In this document: positions 1-5,758 of the stretch, piece by piece | Position numbering within the stretch: the stretch's first letter is position 1 | Layout of the letters: each line of letters begins with the position of its first letter | NCBI GenBank assembly: GCA_025936195.1 | Contig: JAICTW010000211.1 | Coordinates: 1-5,758 of the forward strand | From: Flavisolibacter sp. | Lineage (GTDB): Bacteria > Bacteroidota > Bacteroidia > Chitinophagales > Chitinophagaceae | Direction: 5' to 3' | DNA: 5,758 bases | The notes under the pieces: model-generated | Databases searched by the model: none | The model's input: only the letters and a program-made list of their open reading frames with translations | Told to the model about the DNA's origin: nothing | Program-made: the position numbers and the translations under genes

Positions 1-1011
1 AATTTTGTTGGAAGAAAGAATATCCGTTACATCACCAAACCAGGCAAGAAAAACATCATGCGGTGTCTTGTTCCAACAACCACATTCGCCGCAATGAACA
101 CCAACGCCTTTGTTCTTCAGTTCAATCCATGGCTTGTAATATTTTTCCAAAAGTTCTCTATTTAAATATTGATTGCCCACCTGGCCGGGATATTGCGGCA
201 AGGGCATATGATCGGGATCACTGCTTGCCCACGGAGCTTTATAATGTGAAATGGCATGAGGATAATAGCCGCGGCAGCTTTGTGCAATATTCAGATCAGC
301 TAGTTCCGGAATGGGATCATTGCCAACATTATTTCCGTCGGCGATTACTAAATGATCTTTGTTTTCTTTGCGAATAGCTTCGGCTGCACTGCGTGCCACT
401 TCACGATATAAGAATCCTGGAATAGCCGAACTTTTTGAATGTTGATCATTCATGTCTTCACGCATGCAGGGTTCATTCAACAGATCGAAACTTATTTTTT
501 TGTTGGAGATATTTTTGAAACGTTTACCCCAAAAATTCCAGTGATAATAAAATGCATTCTGCGCTTCCTGGTCTTTCCATAAATTATACGGTTCGTTAAA
601 TCCTGCATTGATGCAATAGCCGGGTGCCCTGTGTAAATTAAAACTGACGTGAAGACTGTGTTTGTGCGCCAGTTGAACCAATTGTTCAATTTTGCTTACG
701 GCTGCTTCATCAATGTTATAAACTTCTTCGGGAGTGATCTTTTTTGTTCTGTCGAAATTCAAATAGTATGGATAAGAAACCGGCAGACGCACAAAATCAA
801 ATCCCCAGTCGCTCATCCATTTTAAATGTTCTTCGGTAGTGTATTTCCTGTCGGAACGTGGAAAAGGTGTATTGAAATCAGTTAAGTTAAATCCACGCCA
901 TTCAGGCAACTTATTTTTTGCAGCAACATTCAAAGCAAATGCCGATGATCCTGAGAAACCAATGCCTGCTGCTAAAATGCCGGTGTTCTTTATAAATATT
1001 CTTCTGTCCAT
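1..1011 (-). CDS. GH5 glycoside hydrolase with Tat-like signal, 3' end cut by the window edge
   Basis: The frame is open for 337 codons from the ATG at 1011-1009 to base 1, with no stop, so the C-terminus lies outside the window. The protein is a retaining beta-glycosidase of family GH5 (clan GH-A, TIM barrel), probably cutting a beta-1,4-linked backbone in the periplasm or outside the cell. Residues 1-26 look like a Tat leader: DRRIFIK at 2-8, a hydrophobic stretch, then an A-F-A cleavage site near residue 26. Family landmarks are RGFN near 39-42, the conserved Arg in VRLP (R75), NLHRAPG (125-131), the acid/base Glu in LNEP (E180), and the nucleophile Glu in HCGECG (E309). Only the last barrel strand and its Trp-bearing loop should be missing. 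Two oddities are an Arg (R247) where many GH5 enzymes have a His two residues before the conserved Tyr, and three Cys close to the nucleophile (307, 310, 312). The gene starts one base after the GH27 stop. The family is confident; the subfamily and substrate (glucan, mannan or xyloglucan) are not. Confidence 0.9.
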   Translation of the reverse strand, partial: MDRRIFIKNTGILAAGIGFSGSSAFALNVAAKNKLPEWRGFNLTDFNTPFPRSDRKYTTEEHLKWMSDWGFDFVRLPVSYPYYLNFDRTKKITPEEVYNIDEAAVSKIEQLVQLAHKHSLHVSFNLHRAPGYCINAGFNEPYNLWKDQEAQNAFYYHWNFWGKRFKNISNKKISFDLLNEPCMREDMNDQHSKSSAIPGFLYREVARSAAEAIRKENKDHLVIADGNNVGNDPIPELADLNIAQSCRGYYPHAISHYKAPWASSDPDHMPLPQYPGQVGNQYLNRELLEKYYKPWIELKNKGVGVHCGECGCWNKTPHDVFLAWFGDVTDILSSNKI

Positions 1012-1015
1012 GTTA
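1009..1015 (-). other. GH27/GH5 junction, stop and start separated by one base
   Basis: On the minus strand the junction reads TAACATG: the GH27 stop TAA (1015-1013), one C, then the GH5 ATG (1011-1009). No purine-rich ribosome-binding site precedes the GH5 start other than GH27 coding sequence. This spacing shows the two genes share a transcript and suggests translational coupling (inference). Confidence 0.75.
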
Positions 1016-2257
1016 TTTACTTAATCGCAATAATAAAACATCATGCGGCTGCACAATTGCTTTCAATGTCTTCTTTGTTGTGCCTGCATCTTTCTTCGTC
1101 CACAAATCACGAAGTTGGTAAGTAATGGCATCAGCATGTAACCCTCTTTTAGAAAGTCCATCGTTCACCACTTCATTTTGCCAATTAAATTCAATTGGTT
1201 TTGCTACCGAACTTCTGTTCACAAAACAAATTGCCCATTCTCCATTACGCAACGGTTTGAACCATGTTTGCACACTGTCTTTATCGCTGTATTTAAAACC
1301 TTCAATTCCCAATACATCCTGATCAATTGCAATTGCATCTTTATTGGTCAATACCGATCTTGTTTGTTCATCCATTTTTCTCATATCATTACCTGCAATG
1401 AGTGGCGCTGCTAACATGCACCATAAAGAAAAATGTGTTCTGTTCTCTGCTGCTGTTAATCCGTTACCTACTTCCAGCATGTCGGGATCGTTCCAGTGAT
1501 TAGGGCCCGCGTATTTACGCAACGTGTCCTGCAGATCCACAATGGTCATTACTCCATTGGCATGCCAGTTCCCATAACTTTTAATACCATCAAATTGTGC
1601 TGTTATATCTCCCGTTGTTCGCCATAATTGCCCAACCGGTTCAGCCCAATTCCATGGTTTATTATTTCCCCATTCGCATAATGAAAACACAATGGGACGG
1701 CTAGCCGTTTTCAACGCTTTGCTCATGGTGGTGTAGGCTTCTTTTGCATTAAGTCCTTCGGTATTGCACCAATCGAATTTCAGGTAATCAATATCAAGCG
1801 ATGCATAGAAACGTGCATCCTGGTATTCATATCCGCGGGTGCCGGGATAGCCTGCACAAGTTTTTGTACCGGCACAATTGTATAAGCCAAACTTCAACCC
1901 TTTTGAATGCACATAGTCAATGACAGGCTTTAATCCATTCGGAAATTTTTTTGGATCAGGAATGAGATCACCGGTTTTCAGATCTCTTTCCATCGCCATC
2001 CATCCATCATCCAAAACAATGTATTGGTAACCCGCATCTTTCATTCCGGATGAAACCATTACATCTGCAATGTCCTTTACAAGTTGTTCATTGATGTTCG
2101 TTTGAAACGTGTTCCAACTGTTCCAGCCCATTGGCGGAGTGGGTGCAAGGTTTTCAAATTTTTGTGCACAAAGTTGATTGGTGTACAAGAGAGATAATGA
2201 AGTAAAAATCACAAACAAAATGAAAACAGAAAAGAAGGAAATTATTTTTTTTATCAT
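1013..2257 (-). CDS. GH27 alpha-galactosidase, secreted
   Basis: This complete 414-residue enzyme of family GH27 (clan GH-D) releases terminal alpha-galactose with retention, for example from galactomannan or raffinose-type sugars. Residues 4-27 form a hydrophobic signal peptide, with likely cleavage after LCA (about residue 31). The Cys there lacks a good lipobox, so secretion by signal peptidase I is preferred. The mature protein opens with the diagnostic PPMGWNSWN (41-49). Then come LDDGW (82-86), YNCAG (126-130), the nucleophile in KFDWC (D162), CEWG (194-197) and the acid/base in RTTGDI (D217). C128 and C164 match the disulfide seen near the active site of family members. The barrel is followed by a C-terminal beta-sandwich from about residue 320. 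Length is normal. The intact DDGW and CEWG motifs favour alpha-galactosidase over the beta-L-arabinopyranosidases of the family. The ATG at 2257 is the only sensible start, as the next Met (43) falls inside the catalytic domain. Codons 2-5 are A-rich and no Shine-Dalgarno is present. It is transcribed ahead of GH5 in a tight pair. Confidence 0.95.
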   Translation of the reverse strand: MIKKIISFFSVFILFVIFTSLSLLYTNQLCAQKFENLAPTPPMGWNSWNTFQTNINEQLVKDIADVMVSSGMKDAGYQYIVLDDGWMAMERDLKTGDLIPDPKKFPNGLKPVIDYVHSKGLKFGLYNCAGTKTCAGYPGTRGYEYQDARFYASLDIDYLKFDWCNTEGLNAKEAYTTMSKALKTASRPIVFSLCEWGNNKPWNWAEPVGQLWRTTGDITAQFDGIKSYGNWHANGVMTIVDLQDTLRKYAGPNHWNDPDMLEVGNGLTAAENRTHFSLWCMLAAPLIAGNDMRKMDEQTRSVLTNKDAIAIDQDVLGIEGFKYSDKDSVQTWFKPLRNGEWAICFVNRSSVAKPIEFNWQNEVVNDGLSKRGLHADAITYQLRDLWTKKDAGTTKKTLKAIVQPHDVLLLRLSK

Positions 2258-2283
2258 GAGGAATACTATTTTGTCTTTTTTAG

Positions 2284-2349
2284 AGCTAAGAGTTTGAAGG
2301 AGATAAGGAGTTGTTCTCTTTTCCTTTTTCAGTCTTTTAGCTCTTAGCT
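2284..2349. repeat. Hairpin-forming inverted repeat upstream of GH27
   Basis: AGCTAAGAG at 2284-2292 is the exact reverse complement of CTCTTAGCT at 2341-2349. Inside it, 2296-2310 can pair with 2316-2330 around a 5-base loop. Read as plus-strand RNA, that inner stem has 10 Watson-Crick and 3 G-U pairs out of 15. On the minus strand the three G-U pairs become mismatches, so the plus-strand fold is better. Six T's follow at 2352-2357 on the plus strand, as in an intrinsic terminator, but no plus-strand gene precedes it. On the minus strand the hairpin lies about 26 bases before the GH27 ATG and could sit in its leader. It could also be a dispersed intergenic repeat. Confidence 0.6.
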
Positions 2350-2390
2350 AATTTTTTATGAGCCGGTTGTCATTGCTACTATTTTGCTTT

Positions 2391-2626
2391 TGTTGTGTCA
2401 CTCTCTTGTACGTTCTGTATTCTATTCATCACTTGCGACGTTCACTACTGTTTTCAATCATTCTCTTATTTCAACATTTTAAAATGTTGCTCCTAACGCT
2501 TGCGCCAAAGCTTCAACGTCGGCGCACGGAGCTTTACGCTTTCACTGCTTTAAAATTTTCAATTGGTATGATGACACTTGCACAATGCTGAATAGAATTG
2601 TTGCAGTAAAAGAGTGCGACGCAACA
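2391..2626. repeat. 236-bp element bounded by 38-nt imperfect inverted repeats
   Basis: The arm 2391-2428 and the reverse complement of 2589-2626 are both 38 nt and match at 27 of 38 positions without gaps. The outer 5 bases (TGTTG) and the inner 10 (ATTCTATTCA) are identical; most mismatches form one 7-base block in the middle. The spacer of 160 nt holds an 18-bp palindrome and a GC-richer patch. No transposase and no clear target-site duplication are visible at the ends. Candidates are a MITE-like or other dispersed non-coding repeat, a long RNA hairpin, or the decayed remains of a mobile element. The repeat is read directly from the sequence; its nature is not known. Confidence 0.6.
2472..2489. 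repeat. 18-bp perfect palindrome
   Basis: CAACATTTTAAAATGTTG equals its own reverse complement over all 18 bases; the symmetry stops on both sides. It could bind a dimeric regulator or act as a small cruciform. It lies 215 bp before the GH27 start, inside the larger inverted-repeat element, so it may be part of that repeat rather than an operator. Confidence 0.65.
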
Positions 2627-2795
2627 GGTGCTCACAGTAGTAATGCAGGCGATTACATAATCATTCAACACCATTTTAAAGAGCTATTTAAAACAAAAAA
2701 GAAAACTCACTCCAACAAACAAACATCACACAAAGAACTGACTGAAAAGAGGAAAATAACTCTGACCTAAGTTCTCCCTCAGGAAGACATGGGCA

Positions 2796-4544
2796 TCACT
2801 TATCCACCACTACATACACTACCGATCTTCCCGGCAACGAAACTTTTATTCCACCGCTTGTACTTGCCGAATAGGGTTTGATGGAAGTGTAACTATTCGA
2901 TGGCCCTCCTGATAATTCTGTTGGTCCTTGTCCATTTACAAATACCTTCCTCGAAAACTCGCCATTGTCGTTTCCTCCTGTTAAAGTGTACCAATAATAA
3001 CGGCTGCCGGGTTTCGCATTATTCATTGTAACTAATGCTGTTTGTGCACCGGTGCCTTTGTTCACTAATATCACTCCTTTTTCACCCGATGAAAAAGAAG
3101 AAGCATACGATAATACATTGGAACCGCCAACCATTGATGTACTTAACATCCTATCGCCAATCATTTTTTGAAAATAGTACATGTAATAAAATGCGGGACG
3201 CGGATTCCATTTGGCAACATTGGGCTCGTCACCAATGTTAAACAAACCATGATCATTGCCTTGGACATGAGTAACCGGATCAACAAAGCCGTTCGCCAAA
3301 TCCCAGCGACTAGTTAACCCATATTTATTTTTGATGGCTTCGGCCAGCAAAATGGTTGCATGCATTCCATTGACAAAGGAAACCTGTTGCATGGAACCCT
3401 GTGATGTAATGTTCCATTCATCCAACGCAATAGGCTTAACCGTTGAGCCTGTGCCGGCTATATTTGTTTTCATGTAATTCATCATTGCCGTTGTATTATC
3501 GCTGGCTGTTGCCAGTATCACGTCGGCAGTGGCATTGGTTTGATAAGGCGTGTAGTAACTATGAATGACATAATAATCGGCTTTGTTGCTGAGTGCATTT
3601 AACACACCGCTGTTCCATGATTGATCGGTTGCTGTTTGCCAGGACTCAGGTTGTTTCTCTAACAAGTAAGCGCCAATGTAAATAGTCTTTCCAATTTCCT
3701 GGGCTGCTTTCCTCATGGAGTCAATAAAAACTTTTGCATGTTGGCCATACAAAGCACCGGTAACAATTTCTGGTTGTCCATCTTTGTTATCAGAAGTTTT
3801 GATTCGGTAACCAGCTTCCCATGTTCCGTTACATTCATTGCCGATCTCCCAATACTTAGTTCTTCCATTATCATAACGTACCCAATCAGCTGCCAAATGT
3901 GCAGCAGATGCAACCGGATTTATTCCTGTCCCATACCGGGCATAACCATAATTTACTGTGATCAATCCCTGATTACCGGTTTGCTGCAACATGCTGTAAT
4001 AACTGTCAACGGAACAGGTCCACGACTCTGAATTTTTTCCATACCAAAAACCAGCAGCGGAAGAAACACCATTGGCATCCAACAAATTTGCAGGTGCATC
4101 TGCCGGTGGTTGATCTTTTGGAGCGTTCCAGAAAAATATATCGCTGATACTTCCGCCGGGAAAGCGAATAATGTTTGGATGCAAATTGGTAAGATGATTT
4201 ATCAACGGCACTTCCGTTGTCATTTGCGTCATCCAGATATTAACATTCTGCCCCGCAATTGACTTTGGAATTTTTGTAATGACATTACTTGCGTCCACTG
4301 TTACAAAAACAGTTGACGCATCGGATGGTTTCTGTGCCTCATCATACGAAGGCGCTGCAAAATCTTTTGGAACCCAGTCATCCAAAAAGAAACCAATAGT
4401 GTTAGCAACAGGATCAGTTGGTGGTTTGTAGGCTGTTGTGTCGGTTGGAGGTGTTGGTGAAGGGTCAGGTTTGTTATCTTTTTTATGACAGGCAACTATT
4501 GCCGCCATAGAAAAAAACAAAAGACAGTAGGTTAGCTTTTTCAT
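2796..4544 (-). CDS. GH51-like clan GH-A glycosidase lipoprotein, probable alpha-L-arabinofuranosidase
   Basis: This is a complete 582-residue lipoprotein. The leader ends in the lipobox IVAC with the lipidated Cys at 19. It is followed by HKKDNK, a charged stretch resembling the Bacteroidota signal that sends lipoproteins to the cell surface, then a Pro/Thr-rich linker (about 25-46). The catalytic part has RFPGG (127-131), the acid/base Glu in YWEIGNE (E237), HSYYTP (328-333) and the nucleophile Glu in ALDEWN (E376). The GNE and DEWN pair is characteristic of GH51 and related clan GH-A arabinofuranosidases, which remove alpha-L-arabinosyl side chains from hemicellulose. From about residue 465 to the end is a beta-rich domain, as in GH51. 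The large N-terminal sandwich of some GH51 enzymes is not evident, so it may belong to a divergent branch or a neighbouring GH-A family. It starts 9 bp after the GH31 stop with no Shine-Dalgarno and ends in TGA, which suggests co-transcription with GH31. The glycosidase fold is confident; the substrate is an inference. Confidence 0.8.
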   Translation of the reverse strand: MKKLTYCLLFFSMAAIVACHKKDNKPDPSPTPPTDTTAYKPPTDPVANTIGFFLDDWVPKDFAAPSYDEAQKPSDASTVFVTVDASNVITKIPKSIAGQNVNIWMTQMTTEVPLINHLTNLHPNIIRFPGGSISDIFFWNAPKDQPPADAPANLLDANGVSSAAGFWYGKNSESWTCSVDSYYSMLQQTGNQGLITVNYGYARYGTGINPVASAAHLAADWVRYDNGRTKYWEIGNECNGTWEAGYRIKTSDNKDGQPEIVTGALYGQHAKVFIDSMRKAAQEIGKTIYIGAYLLEKQPESWQTATDQSWNSGVLNALSNKADYYVIHSYYTPYQTNATADVILATASDNTTAMMNYMKTNIAGTGSTVKPIALDEWNITSQGSMQQVSFVNGMHATILLAEAIKNKYGLTSRWDLANGFVDPVTHVQGNDHGLFNIGDEPNVAKWNPRPAFYYMYYFQKMIGDRMLSTSMVGGSNVLSYASSFSSGEKGVILVNKGTGAQTALVTMNNAKPGSRYYWYTLTGGNDNGEFSRKVFVNGQGPTELSGGPSNSYTSIKPYSASTSGGIKVSLPGRSVVYVVVDK

Positions 4545-4553
4545 ACAAGTAGT

Positions 4554-5758
4554 TTATTTTCCGCTGATCGTAACAGAACGACCTGAATAATTTATGCTTT
4601 GACCAATCGTCTGCCTGGTGTCAATTCCTGTCTTATTATCCTTCGTGATCCAAACAATATTAAATTTCCGCTGCTGCAACATTCCGTTGAACGATCCTTT
4701 TCTTTCACCAATGATCAGTGTTTTTGTTGCATCGTTATAGTTAATTGGAATATTGGCATAAGCTCCTTTTTCGTAATTATAATTCGTTCCTTCATCTTCA
4801 TATAAATTGAAAGAACCATCGGCACCGGTGTACACGTATAATGTGATCACATCGGCAGGTTTCTCTGAAGTGTATTGCAGATCGGGACCGTAAGGAAGAA
4901 TGGAGCCTGCCTTTACAAATACCGGCATTCTTTCGTAAGGTGCATCGGCATTTATTTGTTGTCCACCATCAAAATAATTTCCTTTATACAGGTCATACCA
5001 TCCGGCACCTTTTGGAAGATACACTTCTCTTGTACGCTCCTTATAATTGCAAACAGGATTAATCAATAAGGAAGGACCGAATAAATATTCATCATTTAAA
5101 TTACCGGCAACACTATCGTTTGGAAAATCCATTACCAATCCACGCATGATGGTTCCATCATTGTGATAAGCATTTCCCGCCAATGAATAGATGTAAGGCA
5201 ACAAGCGATAACGCAACTTATCATAGTACAAAATGCTTTGGTAAGCGGGATGATTTTCAGGAGCAATATTGAAAATTTCGCGATAGGGAAATTGTCCATG
5301 TGCACGAAACAAGGGAACAAAAGTGCCAAACTGGTACCAGCGTGTATTCTGTTCACGCCATTCATCCAAATTCTTTCCATCGGGTTTTTCATAACGTCCT
5401 TCCACAGCAAAACCTCCAATGTCCATGGTCCAGTAAGGAATGCCCGACATTGAAAAATTCACGCCGGCAGAAATCTGGTTGTTCATATCATGCCATCGTG
5501 CAGCGATATCACCGCTCCATGTTGCTGCTGCATAAGCTTGTGAGCCGGCAAATGCAGAACGGGTCAAAATAAATACACGACTGTTTGGATTGGTTTCCCT
5601 CTGTCCTTCGTAAATGCCTTTTGCATTGAGCATGGGATAAGCATTCAACACCAATGCCGATGAGCCCAATGCTGTTGGCGTCATTTGTTCTTTTCTTTTT
5701 TGCGGCGAAACATTGGAAAGAATATCCGGCTCGCTTGCATCCATCCACCAGGCATCAA
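4554..5758 (-). CDS. GH31 alpha-glycosidase (alpha-xylosidase-like), 5' part outside the window
   Basis: The frame enters from the right edge and ends with TAA at 4556-4554. About 400 C-terminal residues are present, while family members usually have 700-950. The first visible residues are DAWWMDASEPDIL: the Asp after WWM (codon 5741-5739) is the GH31 nucleophile. The ATG at 5744 therefore lies inside the active site and is not the start. The acid/base Asp is in TWSGDI (codon 5510-5508). Further landmarks are IPYWTMDIGGF, the FRAHGQFPYRE segment, and LRYRLLPYIYS near the end of the barrel. A proximal beta domain (VKAGSILPYGP) and a distal domain of DUF5110 type with LYEDEG follow. The WWMDASEP form and overall pattern resemble bacterial xyloglucan alpha-xylosidases, which remove alpha-1,6-xylose from oligosaccharides, but alpha-glucosidase activity cannot be excluded. 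The signal peptide and N-terminal domains are not visible. It is followed after 9 bp by the GH51-like gene. Confidence 0.92.
   Translation of the reverse strand, partial: DAWWMDASEPDILSNVSPQKRKEQMTPTALGSSALVLNAYPMLNAKGIYEGQRETNPNSRVFILTRSAFAGSQAYAAATWSGDIAARWHDMNNQISAGVNFSMSGIPYWTMDIGGFAVEGRYEKPDGKNLDEWREQNTRWYQFGTFVPLFRAHGQFPYREIFNIAPENHPAYQSILYYDKLRYRLLPYIYSLAGNAYHNDGTIMRGLVMDFPNDSVAGNLNDEYLFGPSLLINPVCNYKERTREVYLPKGAGWYDLYKGNYFDGGQQINADAPYERMPVFVKAGSILPYGPDLQYTSEKPADVITLYVYTGADGSFNLYEDEGTNYNYEKGAYANIPINYNDATKTLIIGERKGSFNGMLQQRKFNIVWITKDNKTGIDTRQTIGQSINYSGRSVTISGK

Larger units (their letters stand above)
2258..2795. other. 538-bp non-coding gap rich in inverted repeats
   Basis: This is the only long gap, between the GH51-like stop and the GH27 start, so it should carry the GH27-GH5 promoter and any GH51 terminator. 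I see no gene in it: short open frames on the plus strand (2358-2591 and 2585-2770) have no recognisable domain and overlap repeat structure. It holds a hairpin at 2284-2349, an inverted-repeat element at 2391-2626 and a perfect palindrome at 2472-2489. It also has a GC-richer patch at about 2495-2540, where two degenerate copies of a roughly 20-bp unit (GCGC, a few bases, AGCTT) lie head to tail. I found no good match to the Bacteroidota promoter pattern (TTTG about 19 bases before TAnnTTTG) on the minus strand. The stretch 2640-2760 is A-rich on the plus strand with nothing recognisable. Confidence 0.8.

Noticed and set aside
63..377. A 104-codon plus-strand frame
   Set aside because: It is antisense to the GH5 frame, which carries clear catalytic motifs throughout this stretch.
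2490..2535. Integron attC-like core (TCCTAAC / GTTAGGA)
   Set aside because: Only one end resembles the attC core, with a mismatch at the outer base, and no matching second core follows.
2358..2591. A 77-codon plus-strand frame encoding a hydrophobic peptide
   Set aside because: It lies across the inverted-repeat element, has no recognisable domain, runs opposite to all genes, and its hydrophobic character follows from T-rich DNA.
2391..2626. Complete insertion sequence
   Set aside because: No transposase frame fits in 236 bp and no target-site duplication is evident; at most it is a non-autonomous element.
2585..2770. A 61-codon plus-strand frame
   Set aside because: Low-complexity, Lys/Thr-rich C-terminus from A-rich DNA; no domain, no initiation signal, and it overlaps the right repeat arm.
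2766..2783. Possible GH51 terminator: minus-strand stem CCTGAG / CTTAGG with a 6-base loop
   Set aside because: Only 6 bp with one G-U pair, and the following sequence is not a U tract, so it is too weak to call.
2258..2795. Bacteroidota -33/-7 promoter for GH27
   Set aside because: No minus-strand match to TAnnTTTG with a TTTG at the right distance was found; the closest candidates had wrong spacing or a mismatch.
4545..4553. Ribosome-binding site for the GH51-like gene
   Set aside because: The 9-base spacer (ACTACTTGT on the coding strand) has no Shine-Dalgarno character, as is usual in Bacteroidota.

Overview
The window is a cluster of secreted carbohydrate-active enzymes, all encoded on the minus strand, from what looks like a Bacteroidota genome, probably Chitinophagaceae or a near relative. 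The taxonomic reading is an inference. It rests on moderate-to-low GC, the absence of Shine-Dalgarno sequences before the visible starts, a lipoprotein with a charged stretch just after its cysteine, a Tat-type leader on a glycosidase, and the typical polysaccharide-utilisation style of gene packing.

In transcription order (right to left) the genes are as follows. (1) The C-terminal half of a GH31 alpha-glycosidase, most like alpha-xylosidases, enters from the right edge; its 5' half lies outside the window. (2) A GH51-like clan GH-A lipoprotein follows after 9 bp and is probably an alpha-L-arabinofuranosidase. (3) A 538-bp non-coding stretch contains several nested inverted repeats. (4) A complete GH27 alpha-galactosidase with a signal peptide comes next. 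(5) A GH5 glycosidase with a Tat-like leader starts one base after the GH27 stop and runs off the left edge with 337 codons visible.

Together the enzymes would strip alpha-xylosyl, arabinosyl and alpha-galactosyl side chains and cut a beta-linked backbone, which fits plant hemicellulose such as xyloglucan, galactomannan or mixed cell-wall material. No SusC/SusD pair, regulator or transporter is visible, so the exact substrate cannot be fixed. The close spacing suggests two co-transcribed pairs, GH31-GH51 and GH27-GH5, separated by the repeat-bearing gap.

The coding genes look like members of known families. The least explained part is the gap at 2258-2795. It holds a 38-nt imperfect inverted repeat (27 of 38 positions matching) enclosing 160 nt, an 18-bp perfect palindrome inside that element, and a separate hairpin just upstream of the GH27 start. 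This could be a MITE-like or other dispersed repeat, or a structured leader. No clearly new biological system is evident.
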